A stretch of 64,000 nt of DNA from Euptelea pleiosperma. Its lineage: Eukaryota > Streptophyta > Magnoliopsida > Ranunculales > Eupteleaceae. This document shows positions 1 to 12,536 of this stretch, piece after piece. The notes under the pieces were generated by a model. It was not told where the DNA came from, did no database searches, and worked only from the letters and a program-made list of their open reading frames with translations. The first letter of the stretch is position 1. Every line of letters begins with the position of its first letter. The position numbers and the translations under genes were made by a program. The DNA is taken from NCBI GenBank assembly GCA_035048495.1, contig CM068544.1, forward strand, positions 45,843,893 through 45,907,892, given 5' to 3'.

Positions 1-440
1 AAACCACTTTAAAGCATTGGAGAATTACCCAAAGACTAATCACATGGTCGGTTGAAGCCCAGATCTCTCTTCCACATTTTTAAGTGTTGAATCAACCTTT
101 CTTCCTCCACTTCCCACACAAGTTCGCTAAGCTCCTTTGCCATAATATTGAACAAGAAAGGAGACAAAGAATCTCTTTGTCTTAGGCCTCTAGAGTCTTG
201 AATGAACATTTTGGAGGAGCATTGTTCTATGCTGAACCCCATTCTATTCATTAAGATCAATATACTCTAAGAAATCCACATGATCCAAAGCCTTTTTGAT
301 GTCCAACTTGCAAAAGACTCCTCTTTCTGCAGTTCTTGATATCGAATGGTATATTCACCAGGTATTAACACACCATCAGTTTCTTGTCGACCTTTTATAA
401 AGCTGCCTTGATATGGGTCTACCACTTAGTCAGTCACCTC
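1..440 (-). mobile_element. LINE (L1-type) reverse transcriptase fragment
   Basis: On the minus strand an open stretch at 260-36 contains GLRQRDSLSPFLFNIMAKEL, a close match to the GLRQGDPLSPFLF block of plant non-LTR reverse transcriptases. Just upstream, around 330-260, another frame gives CKLDIKKALDHVDF, the usual domain 3 phrase (family form KxDxxKAFDxV). The two parts lie in different frames and a stop follows, so this is a decayed remnant. It runs off the left edge. It probably sits, in reverse orientation, in an intron of the ARM-repeat gene that follows. Confidence 0.8.
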
Positions 441-708
441 ATGTAGTCCAGTGAAGAACTTTTGCAATGATATTAGAGGTGCTACAAAGGAGACTAATTG
501 CCAATCTCTCCTTACTTAGACCAATGGGGGTGATTGTGCTGTGAATTTCTGATTTGTGCTTCAATTGTTAGAGTCCTAAATCTTGAAATTTTCCTTGAGT
601 ATGTGTGCATACATTAGTACCACTGTAGTAGCTTGGAAATAATCATGGTGGGTTGTTTCCGAGTATTACTTCCAGTGGCAGATAACCTTTTTCTTTGTTT
701 GATTTCAG

Positions 709-3700
709 GCGCAGGGAATGATTAGCTTTATACATCTTGCAAAGAATGTGAATGCTGCTGATCTAGGTTTGTATGAAGATGTAATCCTTGATATATGCTG
801 TCGGAATATTGCTTCTACTGATGAGCTATGGCATCACGTGGTTGAGATGTCAGTACTTTTGGTGACTTCTATCCAGCGAAAGAACCCTCGGAGCTCATGG
901 TATGTCTTTTCTGTGTTCAAACATTGTAAGATTGATTTTGTTCTTCTGTGCTTTATGGGCAACAGATCTATAACTGTCATTAAAAGATGGTATCTTGTAT
1001 TGATTTTTTTTAAATCTTTTTCCTAGAAGTACTTTTACTGAGGTTTCTAAATTACTGAATAACATTGGTTACATAATGAGAGTTGCTTTTATCTTCATTT
1101 ATGTAACATGGTTGTCTTGTTGTTGTGGTCACCTGTGGCGAGCTAGTTACCATTTGGTTTGAACAAGGTTGTAGCGGCAATAAAATGAAGAGGAATACTA
1201 AAGTCTGGATGGGAGTCTTTGAAGAAACCATCCTCCCCTATTATTTGTACAGTGATTGCATGCAGCAGGTTCAGGATGTCCATTTGATGGATCTCAGATT
1301 TTCACCTATGAGATCTCCTGGGCCATGAGTCGGCGGATTGGATGATCCGTGCATCTGCTTCACAGGGTTTTCTTGACCGTCCACCATATTTTTTCTTATA
1401 ATACGAAAGAATGTCATAGATTGGATGGTTAGGATCATTTAGTTGGCTCAACATTTGGCCTAGAAGATATCCTAGGTGGCACCACAACTTTTTGTTTTCT
1501 GCTAACTTCCTGGGGAAGGGAGGAGAAGGAATATGGTGACGGAAGCTGGGCCAAACTTTAGACCTATACTGTCAAGTTTAGGGCAAAGAATGATCAAATG
1601 AACTACGATCCCTTATGACACCTTACAATTAGCTGTATGCCATGCTAGAAGGGAATGAATTCGATTGCGAATCCTATCCAACAAACGTCCAGGTGCCAGT
1701 ATTCGGTCATTTGATCTGCTTCCCCCTCCACCTGATCAAGCGACTCCTATTTTTTACCGATTCCCTCATTTCCATGGAGAAATCCTCCTGTCCTGCTTCC
1801 CTGATTTGAGTCTTCCTCTAAACTAAATCTTTTAGAGTCGAGGACCATTTGTGAATTATGGACTTGGTGAGGGTTCTATGTTTTCAACACACTATCTACA
1901 CTTACCATATGTTGGTTTTGGACATTCATGTGCTTAGGTGGTGAACTAAGACTTCTATCAATAAACTATGCCACCAGTTACTATGTACATTATTCTTATC
2001 ATTAGTAGTTCTTTTATGTGTATTGTGTCCATTGCTGTATGCTTTAGTATCATTTGCTTTTTTGTGTAGGTTTGAAAGGATGCTAAACGAGATGTTAAGT
2101 CACTTGGAGCGCCAACCAAGGAATAAGGAACGCCATACTGCATGGCTTGAATTCATTGAGCCAGTTTTTAATGGCATGGGGCTTGTCTTGTTAGCCCATT
2201 TCAGGCGCATTTTTCCACTTCTCTTTCAGTGGATGCATTCTGATGATGATAAAACAGTTTTACTGGTAAGAAGTGATAACGCCGTCCTTTACAAGAATGA
2301 AATTTTTGATTACACATACAGACTTTCTAGAGTGGTTGCCAATATGAAGACAGAATTCATATTACAATACTCAACTGGTTCCGGAAATATTTCTGGCCAG
2401 GGTCCTCTTGTCCCATGGTTTATTTGGTAACTTCAGTTTTAGCATCATATGACATGGTCATGGTTCTCAATGCTCTCTTTTTCACTATACCCACCAAATA
2501 GCAGCTTTAATATAATTGCTGTTATTGATTGTTTATACCCTTTTCTAACAGCCATTATACTGGTATTCAGGACCTTTATTATAATGTTTTAATAGTTATT
2601 AAATGATATTTTATTATTCTTCTGACATAAAATATAGAGTAAATTATGCTAACATCCTCTTGGAAGGGTGGTTTGAGGCTTCATGAGAGGTCACGAATTC
2701 GAAAGAGTGTGGTGGACGTTCCAGTGGGTTGATGTCCCTTGTGTCCAGCGGCTATAGCCCACTGACAGGTCTTGTGGTCCAGGCCAGAGTCATGTTGTCT
2801 ACAATGGAACAAGTGTTTTTTATTTATTTTTTATAAGTATTGATTTGTATTAAAGGCAGAAAGGGAGAAAATTAAAACACAAAAGATAGTGAGGAGAATC
2901 CCCACTATCAAAATGATGTACAAAATATCAGTTATACCCGACTATTGACTCCTCCCATCTAATACAAAATCCTCAAATCTAACTCCCTCAAACTCCTCCA
3001 AGGATGTCCAGAAGTACAAAAGAGCTTTGATCTTAAACACCTACTTAGGAATCACTTCAACTGTCTTCAAAGATTCAGTTGTTTCTCTCTTTCCATTCTG
3101 CCCAACACAGAGCAGACGGGAGGAACTATACCCAACTTCCAAAGAGAACAAGTATTATTACAAAAACATCACCTTTTTTCTTCAAAAGATATTCTTAATG
3201 CAATGGGAAGAAATTGAGCATCTGATGCATGACTTATGTAAAGCATTTGATTGTTTAGGACCAAGTATTTCCATGTTTCTCCCTGGGTATTTTGGTGGAG
3301 TTATTGTTGAAATTTTATGAATTGGGTTTGTCACCGTGAAGTAAAAAAGCATACTTCTAGCGGTTGGTAGTAGGAAGATTAATCTTTTAACCATAGGGAC
3401 AAGAAATTATAAAAAATTGTGAAGATGCTTTGGGAATATATGATGATGAGGGCATTACATTGCGATGGAATGCAAGCTGATGCATTAAAATAGCTATATG
3501 AAAGTATAAAATTTGTTCTTTACTTAGCAAAAAAAAAACCCTATATGAAACCATTTTAGTGATCCCGTTGGGAGCAAAAGAAAATAAGCTGAAGTAACAC
3601 TGATGCTTGTTGGAACTTGTGATCATGGTTCAAAGTTTCATATTGTCTCGGCTGAGACATCTCAGTTTTTTGGGGGAATGGTACAATATAATGGGGCTTT

Positions 3701-5197
3701 GTCTCGCCGTTGTCTTGATTTGGACTTGTATGGGCCCCTGAGAGCAAGATTTTAGACCTTGCTTGTGATATGCTTATACCAAGGATGAGGAATTGAACTT
3801 TTTCCATGATCTCACAGGTTCTCGAACGGGTCCACACAATCATAAAGTTAACATGGATCAGGAACACACCTCATATTGACAGGTAAGCTGAATAGAAGGT
3901 TTCAAGAATGTAAAATCATTGTCTTATTTTTTTCCTGAAAATAATTAATTGCATCAGTTTTAGGATTTTAGCTCACTTTAGTGTGCTAACAGATTGTTGT
4001 TCCTGTGTTCCTGGTCCCATATCTTCTTTGTCAACTTACCTTGGACATATTTCTATGAAAACCAGTGTTAGCTTTAAAAAAGAAAAAAGAATCAAACTAC
4101 TTTTCCCTTGCAGGAAGCTTTGTGGAAAGTGCCACTTTCATGTCAAAATCTCACTCCAGCTCATTCTTCAAAACCTTGTTGTATTCTCTTTATCCCTACC
4201 CCAGCTATATAGGTGGGCATGATGAATTTGTGGCAGCTATAGCTGTGGTGGGAGAGAGATGACATGAAGGTTTTGAAGTGGGAGTTGGAGAGAGATACTG
4301 GTGTGGGAGAGGCAGTTTTGATAAAAGCTACCTGCAACTAAGAGAAAATATGCAATTGATTCCTTTTTGATAGCTAATTTTCAGTGGTGGTGGAAATAAA
4401 TCCAAGGCAACTGGACTGTAAATATGTATTGCAACTCTTGGGTTCCGGGTATTTTCTACAATTCAATGTTTATTTAAAGCAGAATTAGGAACAAGTTCAT
4501 GTTTAATATTTTGTTTGATATATAAATTTTTTATTTTTATATAAATACTGCTTAGATGTTCCCTAGCCACTTATGCCTCTAAGTTCTTTAAGAACCTCCA
4601 CCTTCCCACCTTTGCTACCAAATCCGTACCTGCTCTTATTTTCTTACAACCATTCCCCGAATCCCTTCCATTGTGGTTATTCAATCTCTTTTCCTGCGTC
4701 TTTTGGCATCAGATTGGTTGATGAGCTTACCATTACTTACAAGGAAGCAGCATTGAGAAGGGCTCGGGAAGAAATCCGGATACATGTTCTTCAGATACTG
4801 ATCTTGCTCCAGCAGTAAGGAAATAGTTATTCAAAAACATGATCCATATGTGGGTTTCTCACTACATTGTGTTTCTTGATCTAATGTTTGATCTTTGTCG
4901 TTACCTAGATGCAAGGGCCTGCAGTTTGAAGCAGCTTGGGACAAGCACAGGGATGATCCAAACTTGGCTACTCTTGCCCCATCCTTTAGTAGAAAAAATA
5001 TAGCTACGGTAAAGAATTCTGCATCCGTACACTATAAGACAGTGGGTACCAATCTAGTAGACTCTGAAAGCAGCCTACCAATGGCATGGCATAATGTTTA
5101 CATGCACACAACAGGGGCAGGGTCCATCCACCATTCGATGCTTCCCATCAAAGAGATTCTACACCAAAAATTGGCTCTAAAAGATGATTATAAATAA
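709..5197 (+). CDS. ARM-repeat protein, At2g39910-like (3' part of gene)
   Basis: Five exons join in one frame: 709-899, 2070-2265, 3818-3882, 4713-4814 and 4909-5197. All junctions have AG acceptors and GT donors and codon phases match, giving 280 codons and a stop at 5195-5197. Diagnostic stretches are WLEFIEPVFNGMGLVLLAHF, ITYKEAALRRAREEIRIHVL and CKGLQFEAAWDKHRDDPNL, which resemble the C-terminal half of the Arabidopsis ARM-repeat protein At2g39910. The helices repeat with many Leu residues, as expected for an alpha-solenoid. No molecular function is established by this sequence; a link to the TELO2-interacting TTI2 family is only a guess. The N-terminal exons lie left of the window, and exon 709-899 is preceded by a normal acceptor, so this is truncation by the window, not a broken gene. 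The last 45 residues look poorly conserved. Confidence 0.8.
2640..2815 (+). mobile_element. possible SINE-like insertion in intron
   Basis: This intronic stretch contains gaggtcacgaattcgaaag, which resembles a tRNA-type internal promoter B box, preceded about 30 bases upstream by a weak A-box-like gggtggtttgag. It is followed by low-complexity T/A sequence. No target duplication was found. The call rests only on the box-like motifs. Confidence 0.25.
2818..3120 (-). mobile_element. probable LINE 3' end
   Basis: Read on the minus strand this segment contains, in broken frames, phrases resembling the end of a plant L1 ORF2 (TSGHPW, then a Phe/Leu-rich tail). It stops at a T-rich run (2818-2837 on the plus strand), which would be the element's poly(A). 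It lies in the 1.55-kb intron between exons 2070-2265 and 3818-3882 of the ARM-repeat gene, in antisense orientation. Confidence 0.4.
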
Positions 5198-6255
5198 TAT
5201 GATCTCTCATTCTGTTTGATGTTCAACAATACGACAAACAGTCTAGAAAGATTGTATTTTAGGACCACTGAATGGTAGACCTAGCCCCTCTGCATTTGCA
5301 CAAGATTTCCGCTATGCTATTGGTAGTCCTTACCTGATAGGTAGATCAGATACCCATGTCTACAAAGGTGGGGTCAAAACCAATTTCTGTTTTTTTTTTT
5401 TTATCAAATTTAAAATATGCCAACAGTGAGTATGTGGATGCAGGTTGTCCAATGATTGGATCTTGTGGGAGGAAATTGACGTTCTAACCAAAAGCATGTG
5501 AATCAGTAATTACTGGAGAGTGAATACTCACAATCGATGTCAATATGTGAGAATCAATAGCTTAATACTGATTGCAATATTTGGGACCAATGCTTTTGAT
5601 ATGTTTCAACTGATCATTTTGCTAAAAAATTTCACCAAATTTTCTTTTATCTTTTGTCATTTTGGGATCTGTATTTTTTTTTTCGGCTAAGCGCCATTCT
5701 TCGGTCCTTGAAGTTTAGATCTGTATTCAAATGGAACAGATATCTTTCTCCTACTTCAGATCAGTTCTTTATTAGATGGAACTGTTCTCCTAATCCTAAT
5801 TTGCTGACATTATTTACAGAAGTTTTCGTCATTACTGGTATATGTCTATTCGTCTATACCATGGTTTTACTAAAGAAAATTTGAAGGCCATGGCCATAGA
5901 ACTTGATTATTATCTGATGTTACATATCTCCAAGTGTATAAAGCGAAAGGCTGATTTAAGGTTTTTTTTTTTTACTGAAGTACCCATGATACTTTAAATG
6001 GTTTCATTTAAAGTAAATGGGCAGCTTTGACTTTTCCAAATTCAAAATTTTGCTGTTCTCTCCTTCGAGTTGCAACAATTTTCAGATTTGTCCTTCCAAA
6101 TTAATCTTCCAGAGTTGTGCCTTCAGTGGCTAAATTTTCAAAACTGTCCCTATTTTGCTTCTAAAACTTGCTTTTTGGTTTGAACTTTCTATTTTGCCAC
6201 CTCTTCCAAAGAATGCCCCACCGCCTTATGAAAAGGTAATAAATGACTGCAGTTC
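5198..6255. other. 3' flank of ARM gene; no gene seen
   Basis: AT-rich sequence with several T runs. No conserved reading frame, RNA gene or clear transposon end was seen. The first 100-200 bases presumably include the 3' UTR and poly(A) site of the ARM-repeat gene. Confidence 0.5.
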
Positions 6256-6903
6256 ATGGCTGTGAAATATCTGTTCAAGTAGGTTAGGGGGTTCATTTGC
6301 TTAGCCGGAAAAAAAAAAAAAAATAGGTAGGTAATGGGGATTCGAAGTGGTCACACTCACATATGGCTGTGAAATGTCTTTTCAAGGGCCTGTTTAGTAA
6401 CGCACCGCAGCGGGAAAATAAAATATTTTCACGCACTAATATTCGTCCGGGTGCGTTTGGCAGCCACTTGCCCTCCACGAATATTTAGCCGGGCCCACAT
6501 ATTTGCCCTCCGTGGCGGGAAAACATTTGATCACCTCCCCCCATGTAAATATTTTCACGCCAAATATGCCTTGGGGAGAAAATTTTATTTTCTTGCCGGA
6601 AAATTACTATTTTCAATAAAAATTAGTTTTTTAATATATAAAAAAGATAAAAATGAATATTTTTTTATCCTTTGACATAATATGTGGTTCCCACACTCGC
6701 CCAACCTATTTTTGACTTTGATATGTGGGACCCACTCAAATTGAAGAAAATGAAGTAAGCTGAAGTGAGCTAGCTCATACACGTACCAAACATTGATATG
6801 AGCAAATATTAAGCCAAGATAATATTCGCCGTCGGAACTCTTTTTCTCACGTACCAAACAGACCCGTAGTTAAGGGGGTTTATTTGCTTAGCAGGAAAAA
6901 AAA
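6256..6903. repeat. short duplication, one copy split by a MITE
   Basis: A unit beginning tggctgtgaaat, passing through ttcaag, and ending in ttatttgcttagc plus an A run occurs at 6256-6320 (uninterrupted). It occurs again as two halves at 6363-6385 and 6866-6903. The missing middle of the second copy is occupied by the MITE at 6386-6865, so the first copy serves as an internal empty-site reference. Confidence 0.75.
6386..6865. mobile_element. Tourist-like MITE
   Basis: The element is about 480 bp with imperfect terminal inverted repeats, gggcctgtttagtaacg at the left and cgtaccaaacagaccc at the right. It has no coding capacity and an AT-rich middle. Ends of this type are typical of PIF/Harbinger (Tourist) MITEs, which should duplicate a 3-bp TAA/TTA target. 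No such duplication is visible when compared with the neighbouring empty copy, so the superfamily call is tentative. Confidence 0.6.
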
Positions 6904-7023
6904 CAAAAGGTGTTCATCATGAATTGTTTCATTAAATGAGTATGGGTAAAAGAGAAATTTTAGCTGCCTTGAAAAATAAGAAATATGAAGTCTTCATCTT
7001 TTTCTGTACTATATATCAAAAAT

Positions 7024-7397
7024 GGGTCGGGCTCCGTTGACAGATCTAAAATGACATGGACACAATATAAGCCACGTGGCACACTTTTACAGGATTATTA
7101 CCGTATGGATGTTTGTCCTATCCCATGGTGGACCTACAAACCACAAATCAGCCTGATTAGTGATTTATAGGCTTTGGATTGGACTTATTTTCATGGGATG
7201 ATCTCAACTATGGGAATTTGAGCAGTATTTGAGGTACAAAGATCCAACATCTAGAAATCACTAATCAGGCTGAGTTTTGGTTTGTAGGTCCATCATGGGA
7301 TAGGACAAACATCCGTACGGTCAGAATCCTGTAACAGTGTGCCACATGGCTTATATTGTGTCCCTGTCATTTTAGATCTGTCAACGGAGCCCGACCC
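7024..7397. mobile_element. G-box fold-back element, Mutator-like (copy 1)
   Basis: This 374-bp element is almost entirely one long inverted repeat. Ends are GGGTCGGGCTCCGTTGACAG and its complement, flanked by a perfect 9-bp direct repeat ATCAAAAAT (7015-7023 and 7398-7406). A 9-bp target duplication with long inverted repeats is characteristic of Mutator-like elements. The arms carry the family core: gccacgtggcacac, a variant of the gaccgtatggatg motif, and cagcctgattagtgattt. There is no coding capacity. Confidence 0.85.
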
Positions 7398-7522
7398 ATC
7401 AAAAATTTAACACAAATCCTAATACCCATGTATTAATAAAGGTAATTAATTTCTACAACTAAGAAAATTAATTTTTTTTATTTACAACTTTTTATTAATT
7501 TTTTCCTCTACTTTTAAGAATT

Positions 7523-7782
7523 GGGTCGGGCCCTAAAATGACAAGCTCCCGTTACAGGACACAATATGAGTCACGTGGCACACTCTTAGAGAACTCTGAC
7601 TATATGCCTATGGATGTTTGGCCATTCCCTAGGTGGACCTACAAACCAAAAATCAGCCTGATTAGTGATTTCTAGACGTTGGATCTTTGTACCTCAAATA
7701 CTGCTCAAATTCCCACAGTTGAGATCAACCCATGAAAATAAGTTCAATCCAACGCCTATAAATTACTAATCAGGCTGATTTT
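7523..7782. mobile_element. G-box fold-back element, truncated (copy 2)
   Basis: It begins with the same GGGTCGGG end as copy 1, 126 bp downstream of it, and continues through the G-box, the gtatatgcctatggatg region and the centre of the palindrome. It then stops abruptly after caggctgattttctgatc. The outer part of the right arm is missing, so this copy cannot move by itself. Confidence 0.75.
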
Positions 7783-8952
7783 CTGATCATGTGCAAACGC
7801 AGGAATCCTGTTAAAATAGATATGCTATCGCATAGTTATAAAAAAAAAAAACGTCCACTGTGTTCCTTATGTTCGATGGACAACTGAAATCTTACTCTTG
7901 AGTGTTGTTTTAAAAGGAAAAATATTGGTACATGCAACACTAAAAGCAAGAACATGTAAAATAACTGGTCAAATATAAACCTTCTATTTATGTATATTTC
8001 CATTAGATCGTTCGCTACTGATTTTGACTGGGCCTTTCAAAGAGACTTCATTGCTTCTCCAACCATGATGTCATCTACAATTTTCAAGACTGAAGATCAA
8101 AGTTGTACTACTGTTTTTTTTTTCCTATCATAAAGACGACTGTATATAAAGAGAGTGCTGTCTGAAAGAGAAGCCTAAAGCTTAAACATCCCTGAACTTC
8201 CAAAACAGATATCCTCTCAAAACCAGTATAAATCAGGTCCAAAAAGAGTAGGCTTTGAAAGATATTACTGTATATAAAGAGGCAGGTACCATAATCTTGG
8301 CACGGATGTTTGCTTCATGGAATACTTGGCCAATCAATCTGAGCCTTCCACATGGTAGACTACCCCTACGATGGCACACAGCGCTCAAATGGCACAGCAC
8401 TTGATCCAGATTGTCTAGTCAGGCTCTTTCACATGGCCTTCACGTTTGCAAGCTTTTATATAGTTAGACTGATTGATTTTGCAAGTGAAAATTGAAAGTT
8501 GGTCGAGCCATATAATAGTATTGATTTGTATATATCCCTCCCCACCTACAGTTAATATAACACCTCAATGTCAGCTGCTGGAAATGAATACAAAATCTGA
8601 GGAACATGCAAAGAGGAATCAAAAATATAACTACGCATCCAGAAATTTAGAATAAGGTGCAATTCATTCTTTTTTTGGTTTTTTTTTTCATGGTAAAGTG
8701 TAACAATTGTCTGTAAATTAACCGAAAAATCAACACCATCTTCCCCATCGCCCCCAAACCCACTTCTCACAAAACGAAATCAAACACCAACTCTTGCTGC
8801 CATAAGCTCTAGACAAAACCTCAGAGTTGTGGTATGGAAATGAAATTAACAAGAGAAAAGAAAAGAAAAAAGAAATACTCCGCACACACGCTCAAATGCA
8901 TCAACGAGATCTACCACACCCTTTTTTTAGGCAAAAAAAGATACAATTGGAA
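7783..8952. other. intergenic, no gene recognised
   Basis: AT-rich DNA with poly(T)/poly(A) runs. No coding region with family similarity was found. The part next to 8953 presumably holds the 3' UTR of the reticulon-like gene on the minus strand. Confidence 0.5.
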
Positions 8953-11797
8953 TCAGCTTAGTTTCCTCTTCTCTAAAATCCGTTTTCTGATTTTGCTGAG
9001 ACACTCTGAGTCAAATTTCACATATAGTCTCTGCAATTCCCTGTATCCCATCATCACATATCTGTCTATTTGATCTTCATACTTCTCATAAAGCGCAGGA
9101 ACTGTAAGAACAACAACAAGGCCTGCCAAAACAGAACATGACAAATACTAAGACACAAGAATAAACCAGGGAGTCTCTCTCCTTTTATGAAACAAGAAAT
9201 CATTATATGAAATTGACAGCAGAAACCTACTTGTGTAACCCAAGGTAAGGAAATCAGTCAAACCACCAACAACTGAGATCAGACAGAGGCATGCAGCTAA
9301 TTTGAAAACATCTTTGAGTCCTTCCCCAGGGCAATATACTGCGAAACCGAGAGCAATGCGTTTATGCGAGAATGGAGGAAAGCTGCTGCTTCATTTACCA
9401 CTTCTACTGAGAGATGCAAATCTGGTAAAGGTGGAGGCGGTCTGTATTCAAGACCATTTATGTTGTAAGATTGCTGTGTAACATTTGGCGGTAAAAAAGG
9501 GAAAGTGATGAAATGTCAAGTTGTTCTAGGATTTCATGTTCCTTAGAAACTTGATGAAAGCAGCATACAGCCTACCCGCAACAGTGGAGAGCTTGTTTAT
9601 GAAAAATCTAAAATCAATCCAGCAAGTACACATGGAGAGTTGCAATTCTTTGATAACTAGACTAAATAGTTAAAATGCTATACAGTATCTTAAAATGCTA
9701 ATTGTTTCATTCTAAAGCGATACTAGTCATTGATCAGGCATTTTCAGTCTCAAGACCGACAAGAAAAATCTAGGTTTCTGCAGTGAATCAATTACTAGTT
9801 ATTATATGATTCGTCCCATAACAAGGTCAGGAACTAAATGCTGCCTCCCAACTTTAAAATATACCATAAAACAAGAGTCAGGGATTAGCAATTGCCTCCT
9901 TAATCGAGCCAAACCTTCAAATTGAACTAAAGAATAACCTTGCAGCCTGTGGGAGTTACAAAAAATCGGGTAGATCGACCTGATAATCTGTGTAGTTTGT
10001 AATTTGTATGCAGAGAAAACACTTCTCCACTCCTCGTATCTTCCTACTCTTTTTCAATGAATTCCTTGTTACTTGTCAAGAAAAAAAAGAAAAAAAGAAG
10101 CTTGAGAGACCTTTTTTCTAACCATCTCATATTTTGTTTGTCATGTGTATTTCATAGTGCACCGTTTTAAAGAAACTCTTTAACTTTCATCATCCACTGT
10201 CCATTTGGGCCTTACCATTAATGCACCTCTTGAATTCACACAATCAGATCATCCAACGAGTCACATTGTTTGATTTGGCAAAAAGACTTGAGCATTATGT
10301 TATTGAGAGACAAATATAATGGTGTAATGTATTCTTTATTTAATCACTTATTTTATTTTTTTTAAAATAGAATCTCTGTTCTTCATTTAGAAAAGCTCAC
10401 ATCACCCCTCCAAATTAAAACCTAGATTCATTGCATTCAAGAATTAAATTTAACATACACAGCAACCCTCCACAACCATACTCTGTGACATGTTGGTACA
10501 ATTATATGGTAATATCAAGACATAAGTGACTATACTGAAAGGTGGTAAAGGCATAATATCTTTTCTAGATTATTAAAAATGCCTCAAAATTATAAATAGC
10601 ATATAAATAATATTTCAAAAGACAAATAAACTGGGGTATTTCTCTACTTAGCTGCGTAGAAGTATGTCTGTGTCTAAATCACTTTTTCCTAAGCAACATT
10701 CTGAAAGAACAGAATCACCTTGTAACATACGTTTTAAAAGTATTTTTCATCAAATTAACTACGTTACAAGTAATGAACTCTTATTTATGGCCCACCCACC
10801 ATACACAGCCAAGAAGAACCCAAACTAAGAACATATGGGGAACACTTACTAGATCAAAATCAATTTCCATGCCTCACAAAATGCCTAATTAGAAACTTTG
10901 ATCGTACAACAGACAACCAAAAACATCCTAATTTAATAGCATACAAAGGAATACATGCCCAATGAATACCAATATTCTACCAATGAAAGGAAAACTTACA
11001 AGAAATTGATTTGAAGCAAGCATTGTCCAATACCACTTCCAAATCACATACATTGTAATCTTGCATTGCTTTGACAACTATCGTTCAGAATTGAAGAAAA
11101 ACCAAATCACATCTTACAATAGCTAACGAAATATCGATATAAATCTAAATTACCTGTTGAGAATTGCTGCAGATTTCGCCCAAATGAAAAGAATGGCAAT
11201 CAAGAGCAGGAGAACATTAGAAACAAGTGAGAGCAGAGTATATCCAGATCTCTCAAACACCACCCACGCAGCAAGAGTTACCAACAATATCCCCACAGTA
11301 ACATTTTTTCGCCTCCACAGCATCACATCTGCAACTGTTAAACGAAAGCCAACATAAACCTTCGACCCAATAAACCCTGTCAGCCTGAAGACATACTCCC
11401 TAGGTACACATCATGTATGATCCTTCAGATGCACATAATTCAATGGTCTGGATCTTAGGGAGGACGTCATTATTTTCCAAAATCAAAAATTGAGATGGGT
11501 TAACCATAATCTCTATCGTTTGATCCTTGACAAATCCTCCATGAATATTCAATGAAATCCCTAAAACCCCATCAAACTATAAAAGAAAACTCGATAAAAC
11601 CATAAACCGATACGACAATCTCATGAAACTAACAAGGTTTCTTAACGAAATTCGCAACGAACTTTAACAAAAAAAAACCCCAATTTAGATTAGAAAAAAC
11701 AGAAATTCATGATCGAATCACAATTACCAAGTCCTCCACCGAGGATCTCATGCACGGTTCTCTGTCTGTGAAACAACCGATCGGAAGAGGAAGCCAT
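8953..11797 (-). CDS. RTNLB12: reticulon-like protein B with a one-base frameshift
   Basis: Four minus-strand exons are evident: 11797-11728 (starts MASSSDRLFHRQRTVHEILG), 11334-11154, 9441-9231 and 9122-8953. Together they give about 210 residues, the normal size of small plant RTNLB proteins. Exon 2 has ADVMLWRRKN and two long hydrophobic hairpin segments. Exon 3 has the second hydrophobic pair, and exon 4 ends in PALYEKYEDQIDRYVMMGYR, a hallmark of the reticulon homology domain. Such proteins wedge into and curve ER tubule membranes. In exon 3 the frame breaks after KDSKMFS: one base is missing in a run of T at 9301-9303 (plus strand), putting a stop just inside the second membrane region. 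The reading resumes perfectly in the next frame (LAACLCLISVVGGLTDFLTL). The exons total 632 nt; 633 would be in frame. It is either a very young pseudogene or a homopolymer sequencing error. A CT-rich leader precedes the start. Confidence 0.88.
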
Positions 11798-12021
11798 ATG
11801 GAGAAGAGATTGAAAGCCAAAAGTGGAATTCGTTTTGGGGATCTGTTGAACAAAACCGGTGGTTTTGAGATGGATCGCAGAACAGCAGTTTTGAGCTTCT
11901 TGTCTTCCTTTTTAATCCATAATGATAACACTTCGTTGGCTTTGAGAGGTGGGGTTGGTGGTTGTAGAGTCCAGAGTAAAAGCGTGAAACCACTCATCTT
12001 TTTTCCTTTGTTTGTTTTTTG

Positions 12022-12039
12022 CGAGAGAGAGAGAGAGAG
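12022..12039. repeat. GA/CT run in RTNLB leader region
   Basis: Nine GA dinucleotides, read as a CT run on the minus strand, lie about 230 bp upstream of the reticulon-like start codon. CT-rich tracts of this kind are common in plant 5' leaders and core promoters. Confidence 0.6.
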
Positions 12040-12299
12040 TTAGTGAGTGCGCGTCACAAACTTTCTTCCATGGCTGCTTCGCTGCATGTGGACTGCTTTA
12101 TTCTCTTCCCGCTTCAAAAGTTCGGACCATTTCCATGGTTTTCGATGGTATTATAATTATTTATGAGGGTATTATCGGTATTTAAGGAATATACATATGT
12201 TGAACCAGAGAAAGTAAACCCAAAAGCCAATAGAAAGGGTTAAAGTGTCTACTTTGGCGGTTCATATGGCTATCGACGTGTGGTCATGGGAATCAATTT

Positions 12300-12480
12300 G
12301 TACCCGATACGATCCGGTCCCGATCATGGTTCGAAATCTCGGGACCGTTGGCCGGATCGGTGGGCTCTGATCCCGAGAATCCAACGGTGGTTAATAGTGC
12401 TGAGCTGGCATCACTTTTGCAAAAGCAAAACCAACGGTTGGATTCTTGGGGGATCCATGTCCGAGAAAAAACATGAACTT
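12300..12480. repeat. small fold-back repeat with gaatccaacggtggtt arms
   Basis: The arms cgagaatccaacggtggtt and aaccaacggttggattcttg face each other across about 50 bp. Outer parts (gggaccgttgg, catgtccgag) extend the similarity weakly. The same arm sequence recurs as inverted pairs near 24311-24382, 33060-33165 and 35110-35215, so it is a dispersed family. Confidence 0.6.
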
Positions 12481-12536
12481 TTTTTGTTCAACTTTTGTTG
12501 GTCATCGGAACCCCCCACCCAAACCATAGGGGTGTC

